From assembly GCF_000223905.1 (NCBI RefSeq), contig NC_015948.1, positions 1,612,001-1,676,000 on the forward strand: a stretch of DNA of 64,000 nucleotides, given 5' to 3'. The notes below the pieces were generated by a model. It was not told the origin of the DNA and searched no databases. It saw only the letters and a list, made by a program, of their open reading frames with translations. Each line of letters begins with the position of its first letter. Within the stretch, counting starts at the first letter, position 1. Of this stretch, positions 1-8,155 are shown piece by piece. The stretch is from Haloarcula hispanica ATCC 33960 (lineage in GTDB: Archaea > Halobacteriota > Halobacteria > Halobacteriales > Haloarculaceae). Position numbers and translations under genes: made by a program.

Positions 1-1188
1 GATGCACCAGATCACGTTCTCATAGTTACCATCGATGCTTTACGGCCTGATTTCGTCCCAGACGTAGCCTCACTACATTTTGAACGGTCAATCGCACCCG
101 GCACATGGACGTTTCCTTCGGTGACTTCAATGCAAACCGGACAGCTTCCACATAAACACGGTGCCGTCGCTCACGATCATCCTGATGAAAGTACTTTTGC
201 TCTCCCTAAACAGTTCACCGGATCCCCCACACTTCCTGCCGTACTGGCGAGTGCCGGATACGATACATACTTAGGTAGTAGTTTTATTACTCCGTTTCTT
301 GCACTCCGTGGATGGTTTGAGAGCCATCGAGTGTATGGTGATGCAGACGTCAAAACAGTACTTTCGGACTACAAGCTTTGGCGCCAGAATCGAGAACAAA
401 CATATGGTTATCTACAACTTGGTGATCTCCATGCTCCGATTGAGCCACCAAAAAAATACGTCCAATCTCGCGATGTTGATCCTTCGCTTGATGGACTGAG
501 CAGGCTCGTAAAATATACAGAGAATTACAGTGATGCTCCATCAGGATGGCGTGAAAATCGCCTTCGTCTCTACCGCGCAGCACTAGACTATGTCGAGGAT
601 ACACTTGAACCGCTAGTCGAAGACCTGGTGGACGATACTCTTCTTATAGTTATCGGAGACCACGGCGAAGCAATGTGGGAACATCCCGATCGAGATCAGC
701 AATTCGCCGACTCTCGTCCAAATTATGGCGTTGGACATGGTGGAACCCCCTTTGATGAAGTAGCACGCGTACCTGTTGCACTACATCATCCAAACTTCGA
801 GTCACAGTTTCAGGGAGGGCTACCAAATGGGAGGGATATTCCGAAGACTATTTGTGCAGGATTGGGCATTGATGAACCGAAATTCAGGGGTGTGAACTGG
901 TTCGGCAAAATTCCGGAAGATCGATACACAATCTGCGAAGCTACTCGATACGGAACCGAACGGAAGGCAATCTATCAAGGTGATAAGAAGGTAATCCGCT
1001 CTGAAACTGATGACGTGACGCTTGATGCAACAGTACATGAAAACGGGGGTGAGACATTCGAAACTCTTTCAGACGATACAATCGATTCTTTGTTGGGTCA
1101 TCTTCCCGATACCTGGGATGATATGGATATCGAAACAGATGCCTCCGCAATGGTTCAGGATCAACTCGAAGCACTCGGATATCGGTGA
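1..1188 (+). CDS. Sulfatase-like hydrolase, alkaline phosphatase superfamily (5' end outside window)
   Basis: The frame is open from the first base and ends at a TGA at 1188, so the gene starts upstream. The visible N-terminus has the metal-binding strand VTIDALRPD, then TWTFPSVTSMQTGQLPHKHG, which matches the active-site loop of sulfatase-fold enzymes. A C-terminal GDHGEAMWEH segment holds the second metal-binding Asp/His pair. The usual Cys/Ser-x-Pro-x-Arg formylglycine motif is absent; Thr/Ser sits at the nucleophile position, so the enzyme may act on phosphate or phosphoglycerol groups rather than sulfate. It lies next to a glycosyltransferase, which suggests surface glycan modification (inference). 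Confidence 0.8.
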   Translation, partial: DAPDHVLIVTIDALRPDFVPDVASLHFERSIAPGTWTFPSVTSMQTGQLPHKHGAVAHDHPDESTFALPKQFTGSPTLPAVLASAGYDTYLGSSFITPFLALRGWFESHRVYGDADVKTVLSDYKLWRQNREQTYGYLQLGDLHAPIEPPKKYVQSRDVDPSLDGLSRLVKYTENYSDAPSGWRENRLRLYRAALDYVEDTLEPLVEDLVDDTLLIVIGDHGEAMWEHPDRDQQFADSRPNYGVGHGGTPFDEVARVPVALHHPNFESQFQGGLPNGRDIPKTICAGLGIDEPKFRGVNWFGKIPEDRYTICEATRYGTERKAIYQGDKKVIRSETDDVTLDATVHENGGETFETLSDDTIDSLLGHLPDTWDDMDIETDASAMVQDQLEALGYR

Positions 1189-1354
1189 ATTTTCCAGGGA
1201 TCTTTCAAATGTTTTTATTTCTTCGGAATTTTAGATGATGGAAATACAGGTAGGAATAGATCGAATCCTATTTTGATAGATGAAAGTCCGATAACTGATT
1301 TCTTCTTTGAAACGTAGTGTTCAAGACGTTGTTGTGCAAGTTATTACCTACTGA

Positions 1355-2494
1355 ATGACAAACATCGCTTTTGTGAGTAATGTTCTGTATCCGTTCATAA
1401 CCGGCGGTGCAGAGAAACGGATCTACGAGATAGGCAAACGACTCACTAATCAGGCCCATGATGTCACGATTTACGGGAGGCATTACTGGGACGGCCCCAT
1501 GGAAATGACCTACGAAGGGATGACTCTTCGAGCAGTCAGTCCAGAGCGGGAACTCTACACCAACGATGATGGACGTCGTTCCATCACAGAGGCCCTTGAG
1601 TTCTCAAAGGACGTTGTTGTTCCGTTGCGCCGGCATATTGATGAACACGATGTCGTTGTCGCCAGCGTATTCCCATACTTTCCGGTTCTCGCTACCAAAC
1701 TCGCTAGCCTCCGTACGAATACACCACTCGTGACGACTTGGCACGAAGTTTGGCGAACCTACTGGGAGGACTATCTGGGCTATCTCGCGCCGTTCGGCAA
1801 GACCTTTGAGTACGCGACAGCTCGCGTTCCACAGCACCCAATTGCAGTTTCAAAACTCACCGGAAGTCGTCTCGCAGAAATCGGACCCAAACAATCGAAC
1901 ATTCGAACCGTCCCAAATGGAATCGATTATGAGCAGATACGTAACACGCCGCCCGCCGAAGATGGATTCGATATTCTGTTCGCAGGACGATTAATCGAGG
2001 ACAAGCGCGTCGACATACTCCTGCGGGCGTTCGAGGAGGTCGCATCAGACGAAACCACACTCGGCATCATCGGTGATGGACCTGAACGTGAGGAACTCGA
2101 AACGTTGGCCGGTTCGCTGACGATGGCCGAGCAAATCACATTCACCGGTTTCCTTGAGGAGTACGACGACGTCCTCGCGCAGATGCGGACGGCCAGTATC
2201 TTCGCGACGCCAAGTACGCGTGAAGGCTTTGGAATTACAGCTGCAGAAGCAATGGCCGCGGACTGTATAGTCATTGGCGCGGACCATCCGGATTCGGCAG
2301 TCGGTGAGGTAATCGGCGACGCTGGTTTCCTAGCCGAACCAACTGTTGATGGCGTCGCCATCGTACTGGATGAGGTCCTTGCCGGTACGCAGCCATCGAC
2401 AGACCCACTGGAGCGCGCAAAGCGGTTTGACTGGGATCAAGTCGCCGATGACGCACTGGAAGCATACAGGGCTGCGGCGGCTGGGGAGTGGTGA
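1355..2494 (+). CDS. GT4-family glycosyltransferase
   Basis: A 379-residue GT-B fold protein of normal family length. The N-terminal domain opens with IAFVSNVLYPFITGGAEKRIYEIGKRL, the Gly-Gly-rich acceptor-domain loop of GT4 enzymes. The C-terminal domain has VPNGID, the strand FAGRLIEDKRVDILLRAF, GDGPEREELE, and TREGFGITAAEAMAAD with the conserved E-x7-E donor-binding helix. It should move a sugar from an activated donor onto a glycan or lipid at the inner membrane face; donor and acceptor cannot be read from sequence. It follows the sulfatase-like gene on the same strand after about 165 bases. A decayed relative lies at 6026-6568. Confidence 0.88.
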   Translation: MTNIAFVSNVLYPFITGGAEKRIYEIGKRLTNQAHDVTIYGRHYWDGPMEMTYEGMTLRAVSPERELYTNDDGRRSITEALEFSKDVVVPLRRHIDEHDVVVASVFPYFPVLATKLASLRTNTPLVTTWHEVWRTYWEDYLGYLAPFGKTFEYATARVPQHPIAVSKLTGSRLAEIGPKQSNIRTVPNGIDYEQIRNTPPAEDGFDILFAGRLIEDKRVDILLRAFEEVASDETTLGIIGDGPEREELETLAGSLTMAEQITFTGFLEEYDDVLAQMRTASIFATPSTREGFGITAAEAMAADCIVIGADHPDSAVGEVIGDAGFLAEPTVDGVAIVLDEVLAGTQPSTDPLERAKRFDWDQVADDALEAYRAAAAGEW

Positions 2495-2564
2495 GGTCAA
2501 CGAAAAAGAGAACGTGGCAAGAAGTGTGGAGAGAGTAGCTACTGTTGGGAATGTGATTTCTTTA

Positions 2565-3464
2565 TTAGCTGAGAGTGTCGTGAGCTTCACGCGGAGTTAC
2601 ACGGATCTCCCCAAAGCCGTATTTTGCGTGGCTGCCGATTCGACAGAGGCCATTCTTCGCTGTCTTGATTGGACAGTCACCATCATAGCGGACAGTCTGT
2701 CCATGGTCAACTGTCTGAAGCGAGAATACCTCACGCTGTTCAAGGAGTTTCTCTTGACGTTCACGGAGGTCACAGCGGTCCACAGCCCACCACCAGGGGA
2801 TATCCTGGTCGGCGGCGCAGGGATACTCTGTCTCAAGCACGAACGGCGTGGTGAGCGAGAGAACGTATTCGTCAGCAGCTTCGAGCCGAGAGAAATCGAG
2901 AGACTCAATATCGACGACCTGCGTGTCCTTCAGTGAGACTGCACCGTAGCCATAGTTGCGTTTTCCGCCGAACTGGAGTCCATCGAGGTGACGGTCTTCA
3001 ATCGGGATGCAGTCTGAGCCGTCCGCGTGGAGATAGGCGTGGACGTACCACTTGGTCGTCTGCTGTTTCTTGTCTGCTGCCTGCGGCCTCCCCATGATCG
3101 TCTCGTGAGTGAGCGCTGGGTGCCCACTCTGGACACGGATATCATGTGTGTTCAGCGCGTCGCGGGGCCGTGAGTCAAGGAGCCACGAGTGCGACGATTG
3201 GCGCAGCAGGAACAGATCATCGTAGGTCTCGACATCGGGGAGACCACTGCCGAGATATGGTCGGATTCCGTCCTGTGAGTGTGTCTCAGGAAAGGTTCCG
3301 AACTGCCCCGGGACAAAGAACCCATGACTCGCATGCAGCGTCTCGTGTACGTCCTGTGGCAGCTGTTGGCCGAGTGCATGCAGAATCGCGTTACCCGAGA
3401 CGTAGTAGGGATGACCGATGTAATCCATCTCGAGTTCCCAGTGGACTTGCTGTAAGAGCGTCAT
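2565..3464 (-). CDS. RAMP-fold protein, Cas5/Csm4-like, last gene of orphan RAMP operon
   Basis: A 299-residue protein with two glycine-rich loops typical of two-ferredoxin RAMP proteins: LQFGGKRNYGYGA near residues 163-175 and RIGSHAKYGFGEI near 275-287. This layout resembles Csm4/Cmr3/Csx10 or Cas5-type subunits, which cap the crRNA backbone in class 1 effectors. Its ATG overlaps the stop of the upstream gene (ATGA, 3461-3464), so the two are translationally coupled. No Cas10, Cas1, Cas2, Cas3 or repeat array is visible nearby, so a CRISPR role is not established. It could also be a Cas6-like RNA nuclease; a catalytic His cannot be assigned by eye. Fold assignment is moderate, exact subtype low. 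Confidence 0.65.
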   Translation of the reverse strand: MTLLQQVHWELEMDYIGHPYYVSGNAILHALGQQLPQDVHETLHASHGFFVPGQFGTFPETHSQDGIRPYLGSGLPDVETYDDLFLLRQSSHSWLLDSRPRDALNTHDIRVQSGHPALTHETIMGRPQAADKKQQTTKWYVHAYLHADGSDCIPIEDRHLDGLQFGGKRNYGYGAVSLKDTQVVDIESLDFSRLEAADEYVLSLTTPFVLETEYPCAADQDIPWWWAVDRCDLRERQEKLLEQREVFSLQTVDHGQTVRYDGDCPIKTAKNGLCRIGSHAKYGFGEIRVTPREAHDTLS

Positions 3465-4222
3465 CGTTCAACCCCTGTCATGAAGTCCTCGAGATACTGG
3501 AGTGCCGTCGACCACGCAGTAATGCGACGAAGATTCGCATCGAGGACTCTATCGTATGCCTCAGAGTCGGTGGCAAGTGGGTGTGCCGGGAGACGGCTCC
3601 AGGTGGCTGCCCACGAACGCCGTGGACGGTCACCGAGGCGTATACTCGGTTTATCGTGTGTCCCCCCATCAAGATGCAGTGCGAAGTCTACGTCGGCGTA
3701 GACGGTACGGTGGGGAACGCGTCTTCCATCCTGGTCGACGACAAGGTGCAGATCCGCGAAGTCGTGACCATCGCGGTAGTTGTCCAAGAGTGCGGCCGTG
3801 AGGAGCGTATGGTACTTCAGGGAGGTGTATGGATAGTAGACGGATTCGTTGACAGTTGCGGCGACATCGGTTTCGAGCCATCGCTGGTGCATTACCTCCG
3901 GGTCATCCTCGGTAACGAGAGGGGCAAGTACGGACTCATCATGTGGCGGGGCCTGCTCAACTGGAACACCGGTCAGTAGCGACAGTCGGGATAGTGTCAT
4001 GTGGTTCACCACCGTCTGTGTAGGCGAGCCGTCCGGCCGACTCAGCGCAGCAGCATCTCTGTCTGCACCGAGTGGTACCGGTTGGTTCACAGGGACACCC
4101 GCGTACGTGTCCAGAGCATCAGCATGTGGCTGCCCAGTTAGCTTGTAGACATCGTGCCGGTAGACCGCAATCATCTCGCTTTCGCCAGTCCGGTCGTCGG
4201 AAGAGGGTCGTGTCCCCGTCAT
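3461..4222 (-). CDS. Uncharacterised subunit of the RAMP operon
   Basis: A 253-residue protein not recognised by family. It has no glycine-rich RAMP loop, membrane segment or cysteine cluster. Its C-terminal half alternates predicted strand and helix (VYADVDFALHLDGG, then a helical tail ending LQYLEDFMTGVER). Position between a Cas7-like and a Cas5/Csm4-like gene suggests a structural subunit of one ribonucleoprotein, possibly a divergent Cas5 or a large/small subunit substitute (inference only). The first ATG at 4222 follows directly after the TAG of the 28-codon gene upstream; a second in-frame ATG (MIAVYRHDVYK) lies at 4174 and may be the true start. The 3' end overlaps the next gene by ATGA. 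Confidence 0.7.
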   Translation of the reverse strand: MTGTRPSSDDRTGESEMIAVYRHDVYKLTGQPHADALDTYAGVPVNQPVPLGADRDAAALSRPDGSPTQTVVNHMTLSRLSLLTGVPVEQAPPHDESVLAPLVTEDDPEVMHQRWLETDVAATVNESVYYPYTSLKYHTLLTAALLDNYRDGHDFADLHLVVDQDGRRVPHRTVYADVDFALHLDGGTHDKPSIRLGDRPRRSWAATWSRLPAHPLATDSEAYDRVLDANLRRITAWSTALQYLEDFMTGVER

Positions 4223-4309
4223 CTATGCACGCTCGGCGATGCGTTCCTCCAGTGCCTGGACAAACCGTGGTCGGTATGTGTCGGTCCAGTTAGTGCCTTT
4301 CTCTACCAT
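4223..4309 (-). CDS. 28-residue micro-ORF inside the RAMP operon
   Basis: ATG at 4309 overlaps the stop of the Cas7-like gene as TGATG, and its TAG at 4223-4225 is followed immediately by the ATG of the next gene. The product reads MVEKGTNWTDTYRPRFVQAL and then EERIAERA, a short amphipathic helix. Perfect chaining of stop and start codons on both sides argues that ribosomes pass through it. It may be a tiny structural subunit, a coupling leader, or a remnant of a longer small-subunit gene. Too short for family assignment. Confidence 0.5.
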   Translation of the reverse strand: MVEKGTNWTDTYRPRFVQALEERIAERA

Positions 4310-5094
4310 CACGTTCGTTCGGTCTTTCCCCGGTCGAACACACGGTTCAGTTCTCTGTCATCGTAGAGTGGATTGATTACGTGGGCATCGACAATCCCCG
4401 CACCGAAGTTCCGAGCACCGCCGAGCTGATGCATGAAGTCCGTCTGATGCGAATCGAGGAAGTCGATTGCTTCACAGAGAACTCCAAGGAATTCTGGTTT
4501 CGGCTCCCGAAAAGAGAGATGCCAGCACCCGTCGAGATTCGCGACCGCGTCCAGTTCGGCATTCCGCAGCGGCTCGCGGCCGTCCGCTCTGTTCCGTGAG
4601 ACGATGTTACGGTTGAGACGGCGATAGTGACCTTCGGCCTGACCGCGAGTGTAATCGACACTGGAGCGGACGGGGTTGAACTTGATCGGGCGCCGCATCA
4701 CTTTCCCTGGAATCCCGCCGAATCCACCGAAGAGGTCGAAGACGACACAGCCATCAGCTGCAGGCTGCTCATTGATACACGCACCTTTCTCGTGGTAGCC
4801 GCCCTCAAGGTCTCGCTCGTAGACACCGTTCTTTTTGAAATTCGCGTTCGCTTCGCCGGGATGGCAGGCTGTACTTCCGTATCGCTGGACGACTGATTCC
4901 ACACCGTGGCGAAGCCATCCGGAGAGTGGGAACGCGGGAATGATGCCGCCGATCTGGTTCTGTGGATCGCCATCTTCGTAGTTACCGTTGGACGCGTGGT
5001 GGCGATCGGTCATGATCGAATCGCCGATAACGACGAGATCAGACTGGATACGGACGTAAACGTCTTGAAAGTCCTCAGCAGTGTGATCTGTCAT
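4309..5094 (-). CDS. RAMP-fold Cas7-like protein (Csm3/Csf2-like) of orphan RAMP operon
   Basis: A 261-residue protein with Cas7-type hallmarks in order: an N-terminal strand VRIQSDLVVIGDS; IGGIIPAFPLSGWLRHG at 48-64, matching the 'IPGSSLKGxLR' helix of Csm3/Csf2/Cmr4; DLFGGFGGIPGKVMRR at 120-135, matching the 'LFG' strand region; and the glycine-rich QLGGARNFGAGIVD at 223-236 with the following strand. Such proteins polymerise along guide RNA. The Asp used by Csm3 for target cleavage is not evident before the IIPAFPLSG segment, so it may bind without cutting (inference). Cysteines at 77, 106, 116, 190 and 207 might bind metal. The start overlaps the preceding gene as TGATG. Confidence 0.72.
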   Translation of the reverse strand: MTDHTAEDFQDVYVRIQSDLVVIGDSIMTDRHHASNGNYEDGDPQNQIGGIIPAFPLSGWLRHGVESVVQRYGSTACHPGEANANFKKNGVYERDLEGGYHEKGACINEQPAADGCVVFDLFGGFGGIPGKVMRRPIKFNPVRSSVDYTRGQAEGHYRRLNRNIVSRNRADGREPLRNAELDAVANLDGCWHLSFREPKPEFLGVLCEAIDFLDSHQTDFMHQLGGARNFGAGIVDAHVINPLYDDRELNRVFDRGKTERT

Positions 5095-5363
5095 CAGTAC
5101 TCACCTCGACGTCCCTTGTGGTCCTTCAGCCGGACATGACTCGGAGTGTGTGCTGGAAAACGAACAGAACCACAGATCGGTTGTTCGTGAAGGTTACCAG
5201 CGAGCTGTACCTGTGTGTCGTCATGTGCGACAAATTCTTGTCGGTCAGTCTCGCAACGTATCATGCTTCGTGGTAGCGAAGCGCGGTCATCGGATGCTGC
5301 AACATCCGGCGGCCATTTTCTGACCTGATTCCCCACGCCTCGTACTTGTACGTATATGCCCAT
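5094..5363 (-). CDS. Small first gene of the RAMP operon, unknown function
   Basis: An open frame of 89 codons from ATG at 5363; an internal ATG at 5264 (MIRCETDRQEF) gives a 56-residue product and may be the real start, since the stretch before it contains a hairpin and lies very close to the promoter-like site. The stop overlaps the Cas7-like start as TGATG, which supports translation of at least the 3' part. The product has two Cys and several His (MIRC, NLHEQPICGS, PAHTPSHVRLKDH), perhaps a small metal-binding or RNA-binding protein. No family recognised. Confidence 0.5.
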   Translation of the reverse strand: MGIYVQVRGVGNQVRKWPPDVAASDDRASLPRSMIRCETDRQEFVAHDDTQVQLAGNLHEQPICGSVRFPAHTPSHVRLKDHKGRRGEY

Positions 5364-5368
5364 ATTAA

Positions 5369-5376
5369 CTTAAAAC
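5369..5376 (-). promoter_or_regulatory. TATA-like element of the RAMP operon
   Basis: On the minus strand the sequence GTTTTAAG, followed by more A+T (TTAATATG), stands upstream of the first operon gene. A start site 25-27 bases downstream would lie near 5345, inside the longer version of the first ORF. That favours the shorter ORF starting at 5264 with a leader containing the hairpin CGGATG-N6-CATCCG at 5291-5308. Confidence 0.4.
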
Positions 5377-5455
5377 TTGGCCTATACGTGCAACCTTATG
5401 CTAGAGTACGGGTGAGTGCAACAAGAATTAGATGCGGGCACTGGAAGCAGTAGCT

Positions 5456-5656
5456 ATGCCAGCTGGACGTGGAATTCTCACAGGTTACGAGAGGGAATGC
5501 TTGGCGGGTAAAAAAGAGAAACAACGGGAATACGAGGCACGATCCCGAATCCGTGCGCGTATCGAGGGGCCACTAGCAGAGGATATCGAGCACCTGAAAG
5601 AACACGATTCGGAACTCCTCCAAGAGATCCAAGCTGTCGTCTGTGACGATGCCTGA
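5456..5656 (+). CDS. Small charged haloarchaeal protein
   Basis: A 66-residue product from the ATG at 5456 (MPAGRGILTGYERECLAGKK); an ATG 24 bases upstream is also in frame. It is rich in Arg and Glu and predicted to be mostly helical (REYEARSRIRARIEGPLAEDIEHLKEH), a layout common among small haloarchaeal proteins that often occur on plasmids and islands. It is divergent from the RAMP operon, with about 90 bases between the two starts, so the two may share a control region. Function unknown. Confidence 0.7.
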   Translation: MPAGRGILTGYERECLAGKKEKQREYEARSRIRARIEGPLAEDIEHLKEHDSELLQEIQAVVCDDA

Positions 5657-5731
5657 GTTTGGTCCCTTAAGTGGAGTCGGTCTAGTATCCGTGGGTACCA
5701 CTGCAGACAGTGTTTGGTTTAGCATCGACTG

Positions 5732-5992
5732 ATGGCGAAAGCCACAAGACTCTCCCGCTTTCTCGACTCACGCGACTTGTTACACGGCTTAGGTGCTTGC
5801 TTCACAAGATTCTGTCGAGAACGCGGCCTCTTTCAGGCCCCTCCATACCGCCCAGTCAACCGACTATGGGTGGGACTGAAAGGGGTGACTGGCTCCGGAA
5901 AGGCGGACAACGCAAGGACCGCGACGAACGCAGTGAGTGAGGACTACAACGAGTGCCTCGACCGGAGCTGGTCAGAGCTTTCTAGCTGTTAG
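5732..5992 (+). CDS. Uncertain short ORF, possible transposase remnant
   Basis: An 86-codon frame beginning MAKATRLSRFLDSRDLL. The start loosely resembles N-termini of haloarchaeal IS5-type transposases, but no catalytic motif is present and the C-terminal half (TGSGKADNARTATNAVSED) looks like out-of-frame sequence. It sits between a small gene and a decayed glycosyltransferase, in sequence that looks generally degraded. It could be noise; reported at low confidence. Confidence 0.25.
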   Translation: MAKATRLSRFLDSRDLLHGLGACFTRFCRERGLFQAPPYRPVNRLWVGLKGVTGSGKADNARTATNAVSEDYNECLDRSWSELSSC

Positions 5993-6025
5993 CATACTCG
6001 TTCTCTCACCGAAACACGGCTGTTT

Positions 6026-6568
6026 GTGCAGCAACATCCAAGCCAGAGTCATTCAGGAAAGCAGAGAGACCTCAGTCGTGCCAAGCTCGCAGAACACGTC
6101 ACTGCCCGCACACCACAGCACCCGATCGCCCTCTCAGGAATCACCGCCGACCGACTGGCCGAGTTCAGCCCGGGCCGCGAGACCATCGAGGTCGTCCCGA
6201 ACGGTATCGAACACAAGAACGTCGACATGCTCCTCAAAGCGTTCGACAGTGTCGCTGCGGACCACAAGCCACGCTGGGCATCATCGGTGACGGGCCCGAG
6301 CGCGACCGACTCGAAGGGAAACGCGGGGCCCTCACACGCCGACCGAATGGACATAATCGGCTTTCTTGAGGAGTACGAGAACGTCCCTGGCCACATGCGC
6401 GCCGCTCAGGTCCTTGTCTTACCGAGTATGCGGGAAGGATTTGGCATTACGTTCGTCGAGGCGATGGCCGCCGACTGCACGGTGGTCGCCGCCACGCATC
6501 CGGAGTCGGCCATCGAAGAAGTCATCGACTCGTCTACTCGGACATCATTCAGTTACCCAAGTAAATAG
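6026..6568 (+). pseudogene. Decayed GT4 glycosyltransferase, related to the gene at 1355-2494
   Basis: The frame retains recognisable GT4 blocks: TPQHPIALSGITADRLAEF, VVPNGIE, VDMLLKAFDSVAAD, IIGFLEEYENV and SMREGFGITFVEAMAADC. Compared with the gene at 1355-2494 it lacks the N-terminal domain and the segment between the NGI loop and the VDxLLxAF helix, so the strand FAGRLI is deleted. Between about 6268 and 6340 the coding information shifts frame: a neighbouring frame reads ATLGIIGDGPERDRLEG, the expected sequence. It ends early after EEVIDSS. Deletion plus compensating frameshifts make it non-functional. Confidence 0.75.
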
Positions 6569-6861
6569 TCATATCCCGAAGAATGGTGTGAGGTCCTGTT
6601 AATGGTGCTCACAGAAATCGAAACTCGACAACAGGCCTTCTGGACCGGGTGATTACTATAGTAATGACTTGCACATTCCCTCTCAACAGAAATACCGGCC
6701 GACCAATCTACCACTCGTTACATCGTCGTCTGAACCCGAGCACGCGTTCTCTGCCACCCACAGTAAGGTCGTGGCTGCGCGCGCAGCGAAGCGAGCACGG
6801 AGCGGAGGGTGGAGAGGTGGGGTCGCGGGGCCGTGGTCGAAACGAACGGGGAAGAGCCCCG

Positions 6862-7555
6862 CTAGTCGCTCGCTACCAGCTCAGCAACCGAGTCTGTCGG
6901 CGTAAGGTGGGTTTTGCCCGCCTCGTACACCGCCTGGGAGTAGCGTGCGATCTTGGATTTCGAAGTCGGCACAGTCTCACTCACCGCCGCAACTACGTCC
7001 GCTTGAGTCAGGGCTTTCTCCGGCGTGAGCCGATCTGCCGCGTAGACGGCCGCCCCAGCGACGGTCATCCATGCCCGGACCGATCGGGACTGTATCGGCC
7101 ACGTCTAGCAACCGCTCGCCGACACGCACCAGTTCGATCCCTGTTTCCACGTCGATGCAAGTCTCACCGAGGGGCGTCACGACCCGGTCCACCGCCCGAT
7201 CGCGAACGACCGGTGCGTCCACAGGCGTCTGCAACCGGATCTTCCGTGCGGCCGCACACACGCGCTCACGACTGCTCTTTGCGAACTGGGCTATCTGGGC
7301 CGGCGTTCGCTCCACGCCGCTTGCACGCCCCGCTAACAGCACTGCACCAGCCGCCAGCGACTCCCAGGCCATCCGCCCGGCAACCGCGTGTCTTTGGCCG
7401 CTTCCAGATAGTGCGCCGCGTCCGTGGTGACGTGACCGGGGAATTCCAGGTTGGCTTTGAGCATCCCGATAGCACGGAAGCCCTCGCTCAGCCACTGTGT
7501 CGATCCGACTGCATCGTGATCGCCTGTGGTGCTACCGCAATCGCTCCATCTTGTC
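6862..7555 (-). pseudogene. Transcription factor B (TFB/TFIIB) pseudogene
   Basis: Read on the minus strand, TFB cyclin-repeat sequence is spread over three frames. From about 7500: TQWLSEGFRAIGML and LEFPGHVTTDAAHYLEAAK; after a shift near 7375: MAWESLAAGAVLLAGRASG, RTPAQIAQFAKSSRERVCAAARKI and DVADTVPIGPG; after a shift near 7070: MTVAGAAVYAADRLTPEKAL, TQADVVAAVSETVPTSKSKI and ARYSQAVYEAGKTHL, the typical second cyclin repeat. The zinc ribbon and B-finger are not found upstream, where stops occur. At least two frameshifts and N-terminal loss make it a dead copy. Haloarchaea carry many TFB paralogues, so loss of one is tolerated. Confidence 0.8.
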
Positions 7556-7673
7556 TATCCATTCCGGGCTGAGCATGTCGCCCTTACCGTCGGTCGCGAG
7601 AAAGAACGTTGTGTGCAATTCCTTGCCCCGGGGATCAATAAGCTAACACACAGATACCAAAGAGTGCATTCAA

Positions 7674-8123
7674 CTATTCTCCGGGTGCTTCCAACTCAAC
7701 CAACGTCAAATCACGATCTAGCATGCAGTAATCATGCGGCGGATCGCCGATAATCTCGTCAATCCGATATTCCTCATCAAATTCAGCGCCGGCGGGCTCA
7801 CAGTAGGGATGGCTGGGACACTCAGTGTGTGGACAGGGGCCCATCAGCGAGGCCTTGCTCCCAGCATACGCGCCCTTCGAGGGCACGTTCGCCTGGATCG
7901 GCGCAGGCTCGACTTCGACAGCGCGAACACCATCTTGGTGCACAGCACAGTCTAGCGTCTGGCCGCTTTGTCTGACGTTGGTGATCCGGTACCGGTTCCC
8001 CGTGGTCAAATTGAGGCATTGGTCCCGATACGGGCACCCCTCACAGCCGCTAGCTTCGCCGCGGTAGACGAATTCCTCGCCGACCTCGGCGAGGCGCGTC
8101 CCGACGAGCGTGACAGTAGTCAT
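7674..8123 (-). CDS. UPF0179 family protein
   Basis: A 149-residue protein that matches the archaeal UPF0179 family from start to end: TLVGTRLAEVGEEFVYRGEA, then GCEGCPYRDQC, SKGAYAGSKASL, GPCPHTECPSHPYC and DPPHDYCMLDRDLTLVELEA. The paired Cys clusters (CEGCPYRDQC and CPHTECPSHPYC) suggest metal binding. Function is unknown. The gene has its usual length and is the first intact core gene after the island at 1-7.6 kb. Confidence 0.9.
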   Translation of the reverse strand: MTTVTLVGTRLAEVGEEFVYRGEASGCEGCPYRDQCLNLTTGNRYRITNVRQSGQTLDCAVHQDGVRAVEVEPAPIQANVPSKGAYAGSKASLMGPCPHTECPSHPYCEPAGAEFDEEYRIDEIIGDPPHDYCMLDRDLTLVELEAPGE

Positions 8124-8155
8124 ACTGGGCTATAGAGTGTCGCCACGGTAAAGCG

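Noticed and set aside
2346-2936. 196-codon plus-strand frame opposite the RAMP gene
   Set aside because: Composition is unlike a haloarchaeal protein and it overlaps both the GT4 end and the antisense RAMP gene, which has coherent motifs.
3146-3979. 277-codon plus-strand frame antisense to two RAMP genes
   Set aside because: Arg/Cys/Ser-rich shadow; the minus-strand genes show overlap junctions and family motifs.
6652-6665. Palindrome ATTACTATAGTAAT as a mobile-element end
   Set aside because: It shares a core with the 24034 repeat, but no second end or element body can be seen, so it is not reported as a feature.
6649-7572. 307-codon plus-strand frame over the TFB pseudogene
   Set aside because: It is rich in Arg, His and Pro and arises from reading the opposite strand of a GC-rich pseudogene.
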